DNA of 64,000 nucleotides from Pseudomonas sichuanensis (GCF_003231305.1 NZ_QKVM01000028.1:1-64000), one strand, 5' to 3'; counted from the first letter of the stretch, positions 52,376-60,921 are shown. Notes: generated from the letters alone by a model not told the origin. A program made the numbers and translations.

Positions 52376-54577
52376 TCAGCTGGAATGGGCGATATGCCCT
52401 TCGATCAGCTCGTCCGCAGGCTCTTCCTCGCCCGGTAGGGCGGTGATGACACTGAAGTCGCTGACTTCGACTTCACCGCCGCCGTACCCCAGCAAGTGGA
52501 AGGAAAACGCCTTGCGCTGGGTCGGGTTGTCGAAGTCGAACTCCATCTCCAGTGGCCGGCCAGCGGTCACCAGCACCTCTTCGGGCAGGCCCAGCTGCAC
52601 GTCCTGCTCGCTTTCCTTGGCCTTGAGGCGGATGTAGGCGTCGTGCTGCGGGTCGAGCGCGCGGACCTTGATGCGCACCTTGGTGCGCGAACCCTCGGGC
52701 ATCTCCAGGTATTGGGCGCCGATCAGGTTGTCGGCCCAGTCGTCGCGGATGCGCTCATGCAGGGCGATGGGCGCCGGCCCGCCAAACTGGTAGCGCAGGT
52801 TGAGCGGGGTTTGCAGCAGCGACTGGTCGAGGGTGGTTGCCAGCAGATTGATCTGCGGCCCGAGGCTGTCCTCGCCACGGCCAAGGAATCTGGCCTGCTC
52901 GGCGATGAAGCCTGCGCTGGCGTAACGCCGGCAGCGTTGCTGGAAGTCGCACTCGCTGAGGGTGCCCTGGCCATCGTGGTAACGCAGCACGCCATTGGTG
53001 TAGGCGATCATCTCGCGTCCGCTGTCGTAGTCGCGGTACAGCGAGCGCCCGGCCAGGGCCGCGGGGATCGGCAGGGCATAGTAGTCGAGCAGCGAGGTGG
53101 CCAGGTCGATATGGCCGTAGGTGCCGTGCTTGAGCCGCGGCAGCTGTGCCTGCTCGGGGGCGAGGGTCAGGTTGAAGCCCCAGGAGGACGCCAGGCGCAC
53201 GCCATCGATGCCGTGGGACTCGTCCGAGGTGATCACCACCAGGGTGTCCTTGAGCACACCTTGGCGTTCCAGGTTGTCGAGGAAGCTGCCCAGGGCATCG
53301 TCGAGGTAGGCAACGGCGGCCTGCTTGGCGGTGTCGTAGCGTTGCAGGTAGTCCTCGGGCGCCGAATAAGGCTGGTGGGTGCCGACGGTGAGCAGGGTGA
53401 GCATCCAGGGTTGGCGTTGCTTGCGCAGCTCGCCGACATAACCCAGGGCCCCTTCGAAGAAGGCGCGGTCGTCCTTGCCCCAGGGGAATTCAAGGTAGTT
53501 GTCGTTCTTGAACCATTCCAGGCCATGCACCGAATCGAAGCCAATGTGCGGCATGATCCGGTCCTTGGCCATGAAACGCAGCCCGGCGCCCTGCAGGTAG
53601 TGGGTGGAGAAGCCGGCCTGGCGCAGTTGGGCCGGCAGGCAGGCCTGGTTGCGCAGGTCCTGGGTCAGCAGCTCGACGCCCTTGGGCGTGCCGTTGGCCA
53701 GCTTGTCGTAGTCGCCGCAGAGCATGGCGTACAGGCCGCGAATGGTCTGGTGGGTATGCAGCACGTAGTCCGGCGTGTTCATGCCGCGCTCGGCCCAGCG
53801 GCTGAGGTTGGGCATCAGGTCTTGGTCGAAGTGGCTGCCGATGGCCTCACGGTTGGCGCGGATGTAGGCGCCGGGGATGCCTTCCAGGGTGATGACCAGC
53901 AGGTTGCGGGCGCTGCCTGGGCCGGCCAGCAGCTTCTGGCCGTTGAGGTCGGCTTGGGTCAGCCCGGCGCTGGGCAGGGGTATCACCGGGGTTTCGCCCA
54001 TGGCCAGTACCCGTGCGCGCTGCTGCAGGTTGCCAGTGGCGGCCGAAAGCAGCTGGTGCGGCAGGTTGTACTGGCGCCACTGATCGGCGTCGGAGGGGAA
54101 CAGCTGCTCGCTGCCCCAGTGGCCTGCCAGCAGCACCACGGGCAGCGCCCAGGCTGCGCGTGGCAGTTGCGTATTACGCTGGCCACGGCTGTACCAGCTG
54201 CTGGCCAACAGCACCAGCAAGGCACTGGCCAGCAGCCAGGGCAGCCAGGGGTGGGCGAGGGCGCCGCCAGTGGAGTTCTCCATGAACTGCGGGTCGAACA
54301 GGTAGTGCAGGTCGGTCTGGTTGGGCAAGCGGCCGACGGCGCTGACCAGCTCGGCCGAAGCGACCAGCAAGGCGCCCCAGGCCAGCAGTACGGGCAGGGC
54401 CAGCCAGATCGGCCAGCGTCGCAGCAACATTACCAGCAGGCTGCCGATGGCCAGGTCCGAGAGGTAGCCCAGGGGGGCGGACCAGCCCAGCAGGGCACGG
54501 ACCACCAGGGGGATGACCAGCACCAGTGTCACCAGGGCAAACAGCCGGGCGCGGGGGGGGCCGAGCAGGTTTCTCAC
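52376..54577 (-). CDS. LTA-synthase-like membrane phosphotransferase/sulfatase-fold enzyme
   Basis: A 733-residue inner-membrane enzyme: about four to five N-terminal transmembrane helices (to about residue 170), a periplasmic sulfatase-fold domain (about 215-520) with metal-site motifs NLLVITLEGIP, the likely nucleophile Thr in THQTIRGLYAMLCGD, TSDESHGID and KHGTYGHIDLATSLLDYY, and an extra C-terminal beta-rich domain (about 590-733). The family transfers phospho-headgroups such as phosphoglycerol or phosphoethanolamine to lipids or glucans. In a Gram-negative the product may be a modified periplasmic glucan or lipid A, which sequence cannot settle. Monocistronic, convergent to ilvA. Confidence 0.85.
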   Translation of the reverse strand: MRNLLGPPRARLFALVTLVLVIPLVVRALLGWSAPLGYLSDLAIGSLLVMLLRRWPIWLALPVLLAWGALLVASAELVSAVGRLPNQTDLHYLFDPQFMENSTGGALAHPWLPWLLASALLVLLASSWYSRGQRNTQLPRAAWALPVVLLAGHWGSEQLFPSDADQWRQYNLPHQLLSAATGNLQQRARVLAMGETPVIPLPSAGLTQADLNGQKLLAGPGSARNLLVITLEGIPGAYIRANREAIGSHFDQDLMPNLSRWAERGMNTPDYVLHTHQTIRGLYAMLCGDYDKLANGTPKGVELLTQDLRNQACLPAQLRQAGFSTHYLQGAGLRFMAKDRIMPHIGFDSVHGLEWFKNDNYLEFPWGKDDRAFFEGALGYVGELRKQRQPWMLTLLTVGTHQPYSAPEDYLQRYDTAKQAAVAYLDDALGSFLDNLERQGVLKDTLVVITSDESHGIDGVRLASSWGFNLTLAPEQAQLPRLKHGTYGHIDLATSLLDYYALPIPAALAGRSLYRDYDSGREMIAYTNGVLRYHDGQGTLSECDFQQRCRRYASAGFIAEQARFLGRGEDSLGPQINLLATTLDQSLLQTPLNLRYQFGGPAPIALHERIRDDWADNLIGAQYLEMPEGSRTKVRIKVRALDPQHDAYIRLKAKESEQDVQLGLPEEVLVTAGRPLEMEFDFDNPTQRKAFSFHLLGYGGGEVEVSDFSVITALPGEEEPADELIEGHIAHSS

Positions 54578-54678
54578 GTAAGCGTTCCTCTTGCCATGAA
54601 ACCGTCACACAAATGTGCGCGATGATATCAGGCCGGAGGTAGGAAAGTGCCGTAGGACAAGGCTGGTTACCAAAACAC

Positions 54679-54697
54679 GGGCTCGTCAGGCGAGCCC
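54679..54697 (-). terminator. Terminator of the fap operon
   Basis: On the minus strand GGGCTCG, loop CCTGA and CGAGCCC form a 7-bp stem followed by GTGTTTTGG. It starts 17 bases after the fapF stop. Confidence 0.65.
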
Positions 54698-54713
54698 TGT
54701 TCTGCTGGCAAGC

Positions 54714-55991
54714 TCAGAAGTAGTACGGGAATTTCAGGCTGAACGAGAAGTCCGGCGCATCTTCGGTCAGGCCAATGGCCAGGTTCGGCACGATGGTCAG
54801 GTTGTCGGTGGCGGCGAAGGTCAGGCCGACGTTGAAGTTGGCCGCGTTGTAGTCGCTGTTGGAGATCGACTGCCAGTCGCCACCGTCGGGTCTGATCTTG
54901 CTTTTGCTGGCGAACTGGTCAGTGACCGAGAACGACATGCTCATCCGCTCGTTCAGGGCGAAGGCGATACCGCCGCCGATTTGCCAGGAGTCGCCGAGCT
55001 TCACGTCACCCTTGACCTTGCTGTTGACCTGGGGGCTGATGTCGCTGAACGAATCCTGCATGTTGTAGGTGTAGGACAGGCTGCCGAACAGCACGGCCGG
55101 GTCGAAGGTCTTGACCAGCGAGATACCCGGGGTGATCGACCACACGCCGTTGCCGGTCGGCAGGTCTTCGGGGATCGCCAGGTTGTCGTTGCCGGGGTCT
55201 TGGCGGAGCTTGATCCCGTAAGGGTCCTTGCCGGTCGGTGCCTTGACGCGCAGCGTGGCGACTGCGTCAGGCCAGTTCTCCGACTCGTCGATGAACTTGT
55301 AGGCCACCCCGACGTTGACGTCGCCAATGGTGGGGTCGCGGGTGACGGTGCCTTCGGAGTTGGCCGCGGCGGCCCCGCCCGCGCCCCCGGAGGAATAGGT
55401 GGATTCGCGATACACGATGGGTACGTTGATGTCGAACTGCCAGCGCTGGTCGACGTTGTAGCGTGCCGTCAGGTCCAGGGTCCAGTTGTCTGCCTTGATG
55501 CGGTCGATGTTGATGTTGCCAAGGAAAATCGCGTCCAGCGCCAGAAAACCGTTGAGGGTCAGTGCACGGGTATCGTAGTGGGTGTAGGTCAGGCCGGTTT
55601 CGACGCTGAACTTGCCGCCACCGAAGAAACCACTGGCTTCGTCGTACAGGTTGGAGACGCTTTGCGCGGGCTGGGAGTCGTCCTGCAGCGATTGGCCGTA
55701 AGAGCTTCCGGTCGTACCTGGCGCGCCAGTGGCCACGGTTTTAGCGCCCTTGACCCCTTCGGCGGGCGACTTGACCAGGCGTTTCGGGGCAGGTGCCGGC
55801 GGGGCTTCCTCGACTTGCCGCAGGCGTTGTTCCAGCACCATCAGAGCATTTTGTTGTGCTTCATAGCGTTGTTTCAGTTGGACCAGCTCCTGTTTCAGCG
55901 CTTCGACTTGTGGGTCCGATGCTGCCAGCAGAGTGGCTGGGGCCAAGGTACTCAAACAGACGATGGTTCTGAACGTCAACAAACGATGCAT
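54714..55991 (-). CDS. fapF: FapF outer-membrane secretion pore for functional amyloid
   Basis: A 425-residue outer-membrane protein: signal peptide (1-24), an N-terminal coiled coil (about 26-62, VEALKQELVQLKQRYEAQQNA), a Pro/Ala/Gly-rich linker (63-120), and a 12-strand-type beta-barrel ending in the C-terminal Phe (FSLKFPYYF). FapF exports FapB and FapC and is gated by its coiled coil. Family length is normal. Last gene of fapABCDEF, 46 bases after fapE, followed by a terminator. Confidence 0.95.
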   Translation of the reverse strand: MHRLLTFRTIVCLSTLAPATLLAASDPQVEALKQELVQLKQRYEAQQNALMVLEQRLRQVEEAPPAPAPKRLVKSPAEGVKGAKTVATGAPGTTGSSYGQSLQDDSQPAQSVSNLYDEASGFFGGGKFSVETGLTYTHYDTRALTLNGFLALDAIFLGNINIDRIKADNWTLDLTARYNVDQRWQFDINVPIVYRESTYSSGGAGGAAAANSEGTVTRDPTIGDVNVGVAYKFIDESENWPDAVATLRVKAPTGKDPYGIKLRQDPGNDNLAIPEDLPTGNGVWSITPGISLVKTFDPAVLFGSLSYTYNMQDSFSDISPQVNSKVKGDVKLGDSWQIGGGIAFALNERMSMSFSVTDQFASKSKIRPDGGDWQSISNSDYNAANFNVGLTFAATDNLTIVPNLAIGLTEDAPDFSFSLKFPYYF

Positions 55992-56037
55992 GGGTTAGCC
56001 GTCCCTTCTGACTGCAAAAGATGAGACTGAGCGTAGA

Positions 56038-56781
56038 TCAGTATCCGAGATTGCGAAGGCCTTTGAGTTGGTCCAGGTTGGCGTTCATCGGCCCGGCCGT
56101 GGCGTTGTCGCGCAGCACCACATTAAGCGAGGTGATGTTGCGCACCTGGTTGCTGGACCCGAGCAGGGTGGTGCTCTGCATCAACCCACCCTGGCCCAGG
56201 CGCTGCAGGGTATTGCCCTGGTTGTTGCCGGCGATGATGTTCATCTGCACGCCGTTGCCGGCCGCGGACACACTCAGCGAACCTGCACCGTTGGCCCCGG
56301 TCAGCGGCGAGCCTGCAGCCAGCGCCTGGCCTTGCGGTTGGTTGGCCTGTGGCTGGTCGCCCCTGGCAACGGTGATCTGCACATCGTTGTAGGCGCTGTT
56401 GTAGTCGCCGGCGGCGCGTACCACCTGGGTGACCCCTTGGGTGGTATTGAGGCCGGCCCCCCCGCTGACGGTACCGGTACCGGTGCTTTGGGCCTGCGAC
56501 GAGCCGCTGCCTTTTTCATTGATGATCGACACATAGAACTGTGGCTTGATGGTCGATTGTTGAATCTGCATCGAGGAGGTGGCGCCGATCACTTCACCGT
56601 TGGCGTTCTGCCAGGTGCTGGACATGACGATGCCGAAACTGACGATCCGCCCCGGCATCACGTAACGCCCGCGGAGATTCGCCAGCTCCTGGTCCTTGAG
56701 CTCGATGGGTTTGAACGTTTCTGCCTGGATTGGCAGGCTGGCGGCCAGGCAGGCTGCAATCAGCCAGATCGGAGTCTTCAT
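56038..56781 (-). CDS. fapE: FapE, minor component of the Fap amyloid system
   Basis: A 247-residue exported protein with signal peptide (1-20, ending IQA). It has a conserved N-terminal part (LKDQELANLRGRYVMPGRIVSFGIVMSSTW) and a Gly/Asn/Gln-rich second half with weak amyloid-like phrases (NGVQMNIIAGNNQGNTLQ). FapE is found in small amounts in Fap fibrils and outside the cell; its exact role, chaperone or capping, is not settled as far as I know. It sits between fapD and fapF in the usual order. Confidence 0.93.
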   Translation of the reverse strand: MKTPIWLIAACLAASLPIQAETFKPIELKDQELANLRGRYVMPGRIVSFGIVMSSTWQNANGEVIGATSSMQIQQSTIKPQFYVSIINEKGSGSSQAQSTGTGTVSGGAGLNTTQGVTQVVRAAGDYNSAYNDVQITVARGDQPQANQPQGQALAAGSPLTGANGAGSLSVSAAGNGVQMNIIAGNNQGNTLQRLGQGGLMQSTTLLGSSNQVRNITSLNVVLRDNATAGPMNANLDQLKGLRNLGY

Positions 56782-56813
56782 GGGAGGTTCCCCAGGGCGT
56801 CATGCCCGATTCG

Positions 56814-57494
56814 TTAGAAGAAGTCGCTTCTGATGAAACCGAAATCCAGCAACTCCGCGTCCTTTACCGGGGTGAATTGGTTGATGCGGTTCTTGGCACT
56901 GAGCGGAAGAGGTGGCGCGAGCAGCGCATTGCCCTTGTCGTAGCCTTGGCCGATGACGGCGAAGATGATGCCGTTCCAGCCCTTGACGAAATCGTCGATC
57001 TTGAAGCGTTTGTGGCCCAGCACCGGGTCACCGATGTAGACCCAGCCCCTGTCGACCCGCTGCATGACCACGAAATGCTTGTAGCCACGGATATCCATCA
57101 GCACCACTACCGGGATGCGGATGTCATGCAGGGACTCGGGTGCTACCCGGTAGCCACGGGCACGCATGCCCAGGCTTTCCACGTAGCGTTTCATGTCGAG
57201 CATCGAGAAGCCCTGGGTGCGGACCAGGTCCTGGTCGGCATTGGCCAGCATGCCCTCGATCACATGTTGTTCATCCACGTCCAGCCAATAGGCTTGGCGC
57301 AGGATGGTTGCCAGCGATGCGGCGCCGCAACTGAAGTCGGTTTTCTGCTGCACAAGGTCGGCGAACTTGCGTTCGCGGATGCTCTGGATCGGTTTGTAGA
57401 TGACCGCGCCACCCGGCAGGACGGACAACGGCATCTGGGCGGCTTCGATCACACTGGCCAGGCACAGCAGTAACGCCAAGGCAAAAATTCGCAT
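56814..57494 (-). CDS. fapD: FapD, C39-family cysteine protease of the amyloid system
   Basis: A 226-residue periplasmic C39-like peptidase with signal peptide (about 1-20). The triad is visible: Cys in KTDFSCGAASLATIL, His in GYKHFVVMQ and Asp in YIGDPVLG. It is needed for Fap biogenesis, probably processing a component. I chose the ATG at 57494, which starts a clean signal peptide and has a G-rich stretch upstream; the in-frame ATG at 57509 would add five residues and has no ribosome-binding site. A GC hairpin lies between it and fapC. Confidence 0.93.
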   Translation of the reverse strand: MRIFALALLLCLASVIEAAQMPLSVLPGGAVIYKPIQSIRERKFADLVQQKTDFSCGAASLATILRQAYWLDVDEQHVIEGMLANADQDLVRTQGFSMLDMKRYVESLGMRARGYRVAPESLHDIRIPVVVLMDIRGYKHFVVMQRVDRGWVYIGDPVLGHKRFKIDDFVKGWNGIIFAVIGQGYDKGNALLAPPLPLSAKNRINQFTPVKDAELLDFGFIRSDFF

Positions 57495-57526
57495 GTTCGA
57501 TGCCCCCATCGGTCCAGTTGGAAGGA

Positions 57527-57546
57527 AGGCCCCCCGAAGGGGGCCT
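57527..57546 (-). terminator. Intra-operon hairpin between fapC and fapD
   Basis: On the minus strand AGGCCCCC, loop TTCG and GGGGGCCT form a perfect 8-bp stem with a stable UUCG tetraloop, followed by TCCTTCC. It lies 15 bases after the fapC stop. It could partly terminate or protect the fapABC message so that fibre subunits exceed FapDEF. Confidence 0.65.
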
Positions 57547-57560
57547 CCTGGCTACAGCGA

Positions 57561-59012
57561 TCAGAACGAGGTGTTGGAGATGGCCAGCGAGTTGCTTTGC
57601 TGGTTGCCCACACCGGCGGCCACGTTGACGCCCAGGTTGCCACTGCCACCGTTCAACGAACCACTCATGGTTGCGTTGTTGGTTACAGGGTTGGCCCAGC
57701 CGGTCGGGGTCAGCACTTGGAAGGACACAGTGTTGCTCAGCGAGTACTCGCTAGCTTCGCTCCAGCTCTTCGAGATGCTGTCCGACGATTGCGAAGCTTT
57801 TTCGCCGGATTTCTCGTAGGCCGAGGCGTTGGCTTTTTCCCATGCCGACTCGTGTGCCTTCTCGTATGCGTTGTTGCGAGACTTGTCATACGACGAGTCA
57901 TGGTTGCTGGCATACGCGGAGTCATACGCCTTCTCGAACGACGAGTTGCGCGTCTTGTCGAAGGCCGAGTCGCTGGACGAGCTGTGCGCCTTGTCGATCG
58001 ACGCGTCGAGCGAGGCGGTCAGCGAAGCATCGAACTCACCACTGCTGGAGCGGGTGTGGTTGCCGAAGGTCTGCGACTGCGAGGCACTGCCCGCAGCGCT
58101 GGCATCCAGCGAAGCAGTCACCGAAGCGCTCGAGGTCGAGTTGTGGTTGCTGCTGGCGGTGCCGTTGACATTCGAGCTGTGGGAGCCGCTGGCATTCATG
58201 CTGTTGGAGCCGCTGGAGCTGTTGCTGTTCGAACCGCTGGCAGTCATGCTGCTCGAACCGCTCGAGCTGCTGCTGTTGGAGCCGCTGGCGCTGCTGCTTT
58301 GCGAGCCAGACGCGCTATAGCTGGAGCTGGAGCTCTTGTCGATGCTGGCATCGAACGAACCGCTGCTAGAGGACGAACCACTCTTGGTGGTGGTGAGCGT
58401 GATCGTATCGATGGTGTAGCTGCGATCGGCTCTGTTTTCGACGGTCAGGCCAGGTCCATTCTGGTTGGCCGAAGCAGTGGCGGTGGAATTGCCGACGGGC
58501 GCACTGTTGTTGGCAATGGCCATGGTGTTTTTCTGCTGGTTCAGATCGCCGGCCGCGACGTTGATACCCACGTTGCCGCTGGTGTTGTCAGCCGAGCCGC
58601 TCATGACTGCGGAGTTCTGGGTTGACCAGTTGTACACGCGGTTGCCGTTGCTGTACTGGTCGACCTTGGCGGTGGCGGTTGCGGTGCCGAACACGAAGTC
58701 GTTGTCGGACGCGGTGTTGGCGATGGCCGCTGCGTTGTCCTGCTGGTTGCCATTACCGGCCGCCACGTTGATGCCGACGTTACCGCTGGCGCCACCGGCG
58801 GAACTGCTCATCTCGGCATTGTTGATGGTGCCTTCGTTGAGGATCTTGTTACCAGTGCTTCTTTGCACATCGGTCGCTTTGGCCGTGGCGTTGGTGTAGA
58901 CCGTTCTGTCGTGATTGTGACCACGCCGGTTGTTCTGATCCGCTTGTGCAGCAACAGCCATGACCGCAGCAATTGCGAAAACCAGAGGCTTGATTGCCAT
59001 CGAGGGTTTCAT
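57561..59012 (-). CDS. fapC: FapC major amyloid fibre subunit with long Ser-rich and octapeptide linker
   Basis: A 483-residue secreted fibre protein: signal peptide (1-24) and three amyloid repeats R1 (about 65-99), R2 (133-168) and R3 (443-478), each with the core SGNVGINVAAGxxNQQxN or its close variant. Linker L1 is short (33 residues), L2 very long (about 275). L2 is made of a Ser-rich section (211-345) containing 16-residue repeats and a section of seven octapeptide repeats (349-404). The polymerising core is standard; the linker is the variable part among pseudomonads. There is no C-terminal CxxC motif at the end, which reads LAISNTSF. Confidence 0.95.
   Translation of the reverse strand: MKPSMAIKPLVFAIAAVMAVAAQADQNNRRGHNHDRTVYTNATAKATDVQRSTGNKILNEGTINNAEMSSSAGGASGNVGINVAAGNGNQQDNAAAIANTASDNDFVFGTATATAKVDQYSNGNRVYNWSTQNSAVMSGSADNTSGNVGINVAAGDLNQQKNTMAIANNSAPVGNSTATASANQNGPGLTVENRADRSYTIDTITLTTTKSGSSSSSGSFDASIDKSSSSSYSASGSQSSSASGSNSSSSSGSSSMTASGSNSNSSSGSNSMNASGSHSSNVNGTASSNHNSTSSASVTASLDASAAGSASQSQTFGNHTRSSSGEFDASLTASLDASIDKAHSSSSDSAFDKTRNSSFEKAYDSAYASNHDSSYDKSRNNAYEKAHESAWEKANASAYEKSGEKASQSSDSISKSWSEASEYSLSNTVSFQVLTPTGWANPVTNNATMSGSLNGGSGNLGVNVAAGVGNQQSNSLAISNTSF
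57801..57968 (-). repeat. Seven octapeptide-coding repeats in the fapC linker
   Basis: Residues 349-404 read in register as SAFDKTRN, SSFEKAYD, SAYASNHD, SSYDKSRN, NAYEKAHE, SAWEKANA and SAYEKSGE: period 8 (24 bases), with aromatic at position 3, acid at 4 and Lys at 5 in six of seven. The DNA copies have diverged, so the repeat is old and kept at protein level. Confidence 0.85.
58146..58313 (-). repeat. Ser-rich 16-residue repeats in the fapC linker
   Basis: Residues 242-257, 258-273 and 274-289 align as ASGSNSSSSSGSSSMT, ASGSNSNSSSGSNSMN and the weaker ASGSHSSNVNGTASSN, preceded by a half copy (234-241). The 48-base DNA units are similar enough for slippage or recombination. Confidence 0.8.
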
Positions 59013-59060
59013 GGTGTTTCTCCGTCTTTTTAGGTTAAGTGTTGTGCTTACCTTTTTGGG

Positions 59061-59633
59061 TCATTCCGCGACCCGGACGCTTAGGGTGTTGGCCATGCGG
59101 TTTCCCACCCCGGCGCTCTGATTCAACTGAATCACCCCACGGCTACCGGTGAATGCCTGGTCGCTGGTGTTGACCTGGCGATAGCCGGGTGCGGAGTCAG
59201 TTGCATCGGAGGTGTTGCGCAGCGCCACGTTCTGTTGCAACAGGACGCTGTCATCGAGACTTTGCGGTTGGGCACTGATGCTGATGCGCAGTGCGTTGGC
59301 TTGCTGGGTACCGGCGCCGGCGCTCTGGTTCACGCCCAGCACGCCGCTGCCATGGCTGAAGGCATCGCCCTGGATGCTGGCGCGGCTGTCCCTTGCAGGG
59401 TCGATCGTGGTCTGCAGGCGCTGGCGGATCTGCGTCGTCGCATTGGCCGAGTGGCCGTTGGCCAGGGCACGGGCGTTGGCCTGTTGCTGGAAGTCGCCGG
59501 CCGCCTGATTGACCGCCATGTTGCCGAAGTACTGGCTGGCGGAACTGTCGATGATGGCGGTGTCGACGACTGGGGATTGGGCGAATGCCGGTGCACTGCA
59601 AAGGGTGGCCAGAATCAGCAGCGAATGCCTCAT
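59061..59633 (-). CDS. fapB: FapB, amyloid nucleator/minor fibre subunit
   Basis: A 190-residue secreted amyloid protein with signal peptide (1-18, ending AFA). It has three repeats like those of FapC, with cores YFGNMAVNQAAGDFQQQANA, GVLGVNQSAGAGTQQANA and GVIQLNQSAGVGNRMANT, joined by short linkers. FapB is thought to nucleate FapC. I chose the ATG at 59633, which begins the signal peptide and lies 1 base after the fapA stop; a longer upstream frame runs through fapA and is not real. Confidence 0.94.
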   Translation of the reverse strand: MRHSLLILATLCSAPAFAQSPVVDTAIIDSSASQYFGNMAVNQAAGDFQQQANARALANGHSANATTQIRQRLQTTIDPARDSRASIQGDAFSHGSGVLGVNQSAGAGTQQANALRISISAQPQSLDDSVLLQQNVALRNTSDATDSAPGYRQVNTSDQAFTGSRGVIQLNQSAGVGNRMANTLSVRVAE

Positions 59634-59634
59634 G

Positions 59635-60072
59635 TCATTGGCCTCGGGTAAGGGCTTGCAGGGGCGCAAGGCCACGCTGCACGCTGGAGTTGACCATGTT
59701 GGCGATGCCGTTGCCGGAGCCGCTGCCACGTCCGGCGGCGAGGTTGGGCAACTGGCTCTGGGTACTAATGTTGCCGCCGAAGTTGTTGGTCTGCTGGTTG
59801 ACCAGGGATGAGATGCCCGCGCCACTGCTGATGCTGGCGAAGTCACCATCACTGAGCTCGTGGGTCTGCCTGATGATCTGTGCCGACGGGTTGGCATTGG
59901 CCGTGGTCGGGGACGGGTCTGGTATCACCGGGAGGCGCGTTGCGTTGCGCACCTGCACATCACGGGTGATGACGATGAGGCCGTTATCGGCTTGGGCCTC
60001 GAGGCTCAGGCCTGCCCCCAGGGTGAAGCCGACCAGCAGGAGGCAGGACACGCCTCTGTCGAATTTCCTCAC
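59635..60072 (-). CDS. fapA: FapA, periplasmic chaperone-like protein of the Fap system
   Basis: A 145-residue exported protein: signal peptide (1-28, ending AQA), then a variable part and a C-terminal SSLVNQQTNNFGGNISTQSQ segment that resembles a single amyloid-like strand turn. FapA controls the proportions of FapB and FapC in fibres. First gene of fapABCDEF; a candidate sigma-54 promoter is about 55 bases upstream, and GGGAG precedes the ATG. Confidence 0.92.
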   Translation of the reverse strand: MRKFDRGVSCLLLVGFTLGAGLSLEAQADNGLIVITRDVQVRNATRLPVIPDPSPTTANANPSAQIIRQTHELSDGDFASISSGAGISSLVNQQTNNFGGNISTQSQLPNLAAGRGSGSGNGIANMVNSSVQRGLAPLQALTRGQ

Positions 60073-60124
60073 GATGGCTACTCCCTCAATCGGGCGCTGG
60101 TCGTTCAGCGTTGCGAGTACAGAG

Positions 60125-60140
60125 AGCAGAAGCTGTGCCG
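60125..60140 (-). promoter_or_regulatory. Candidate sigma-54 promoter of the fap operon
   Basis: On the minus strand CGGCACAGCTTCTGCT has GG and GC separated by exactly 10 bases and matches TGGCAC-N5-TTGCT except at two positions (C for T in each half). The start point would be about 40-45 bases before fapA. The rest of this roughly 300-base intergenic region holds two further inverted motifs (CTGTGCACAG and a CAGCACTGA/TCAGTGCTG pair) but no gene. Confidence 0.55.
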
Positions 60141-60369
60141 CTTTTTGTTTTTCGTTGAGAATCAGAGGCTTGTTCGAGCTAACTCGAAAAGCGCCACGAA
60201 TACTGTGTCAGCACTGAAACAGCGCCCTGTGCACAGGTGCCGCAGGCCGCGTAGTACGGGGGATGTGAAGAGATTGTCGGGCAGTGTCTCAGTGCTGACA
60301 CACTTCCCTCACTTCTGGGCGACGGCCCCCATTTGCGGGGGCTGCGGGGCGGTGGGGTGTATCAGTGCA

Positions 60370-60921
60370 TTAACATTCGGTGGCACAGGCTGGCACCTGG
60401 CCATCGAGCAGGCGCGCCACTGCGGCGAGGGCGGCGGCACTGCGCTGGGGCCAATCGCCCTCGATCACTTGATGGGGCCGTTGCTGTGCCTGCAGCCAAT
60501 CCAGGCTGTCGGCAAAGAACTGCTGGCGCTGGGCAAGCTCAGGCTGGCAGCGCATGCCATCGCCCACCCAGGCCACACCCTCGGGCCTCAGCAGCAGGTG
60601 CAGGTCGTAGTGGCGTGCGTTCAGTGCCTGCTCTATCCAGGGCGGGCAATCTGCGAACAGCGCGCGGCTCCAGAGGATGTTGCTGAGCAGGTGGGTGTCG
60701 AGAATCAGCAGGGCCGGCGCCAGTTGGCGCGCCTGATCCTCCCACTGCAACTGGCCGCGGGCGATGGCGGGGATGTCGGCATAGCAGGTGTCGCGCTGCT
60801 CCTGCTCGATGAAATGGCGCACGTACTCACCCACCAGCACGCCACCGAAGTGCGCCTGGATCTCACCGCCGAGCCAGCTCTTGCCGCTGGATTCCGGGCC
60901 ACACAGCACCAGCGTCTTCAT
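60370..60921 (-). CDS. NadR-like AAA P-loop kinase (probable nicotinamide riboside kinase)
   Basis: A 183-residue protein with P-loop GPESSGKSW (8-16), EYVRHF, a Walker B-like LLILDTHLLSN and CP-WI-YDLHLLLRPEGVAWVGDG. This is the ribosylnicotinamide kinase domain of NadR without its DNA-binding and adenylyltransferase domains. It would phosphorylate imported nicotinamide riboside to NMN and so trap it in the cell. I chose the ATG at 60921, which overlaps the pnuC stop by 4 bases (ATGA) and lies next to the P-loop; coupling to pnuC supports the function. Confidence 0.87.
   Translation of the reverse strand: MKTLVLCGPESSGKSWLGGEIQAHFGGVLVGEYVRHFIEQEQRDTCYADIPAIARGQLQWEDQARQLAPALLILDTHLLSNILWSRALFADCPPWIEQALNARHYDLHLLLRPEGVAWVGDGMRCQPELAQRQQFFADSLDWLQAQQRPHQVIEGDWPQRSAAALAAVARLLDGQVPACATEC

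Noticed and set aside
57829..58320. Plus-strand Leu/Ala/Glu-rich frame opposite the fapC linker, looking like a membrane protein
   Set aside because: It is the mirror of the Ser-rich repeats (AGC/TCG codons read backwards give Leu/Ala/Glu); no start signal, and the fapC frame has signal peptide and three amyloid repeats.
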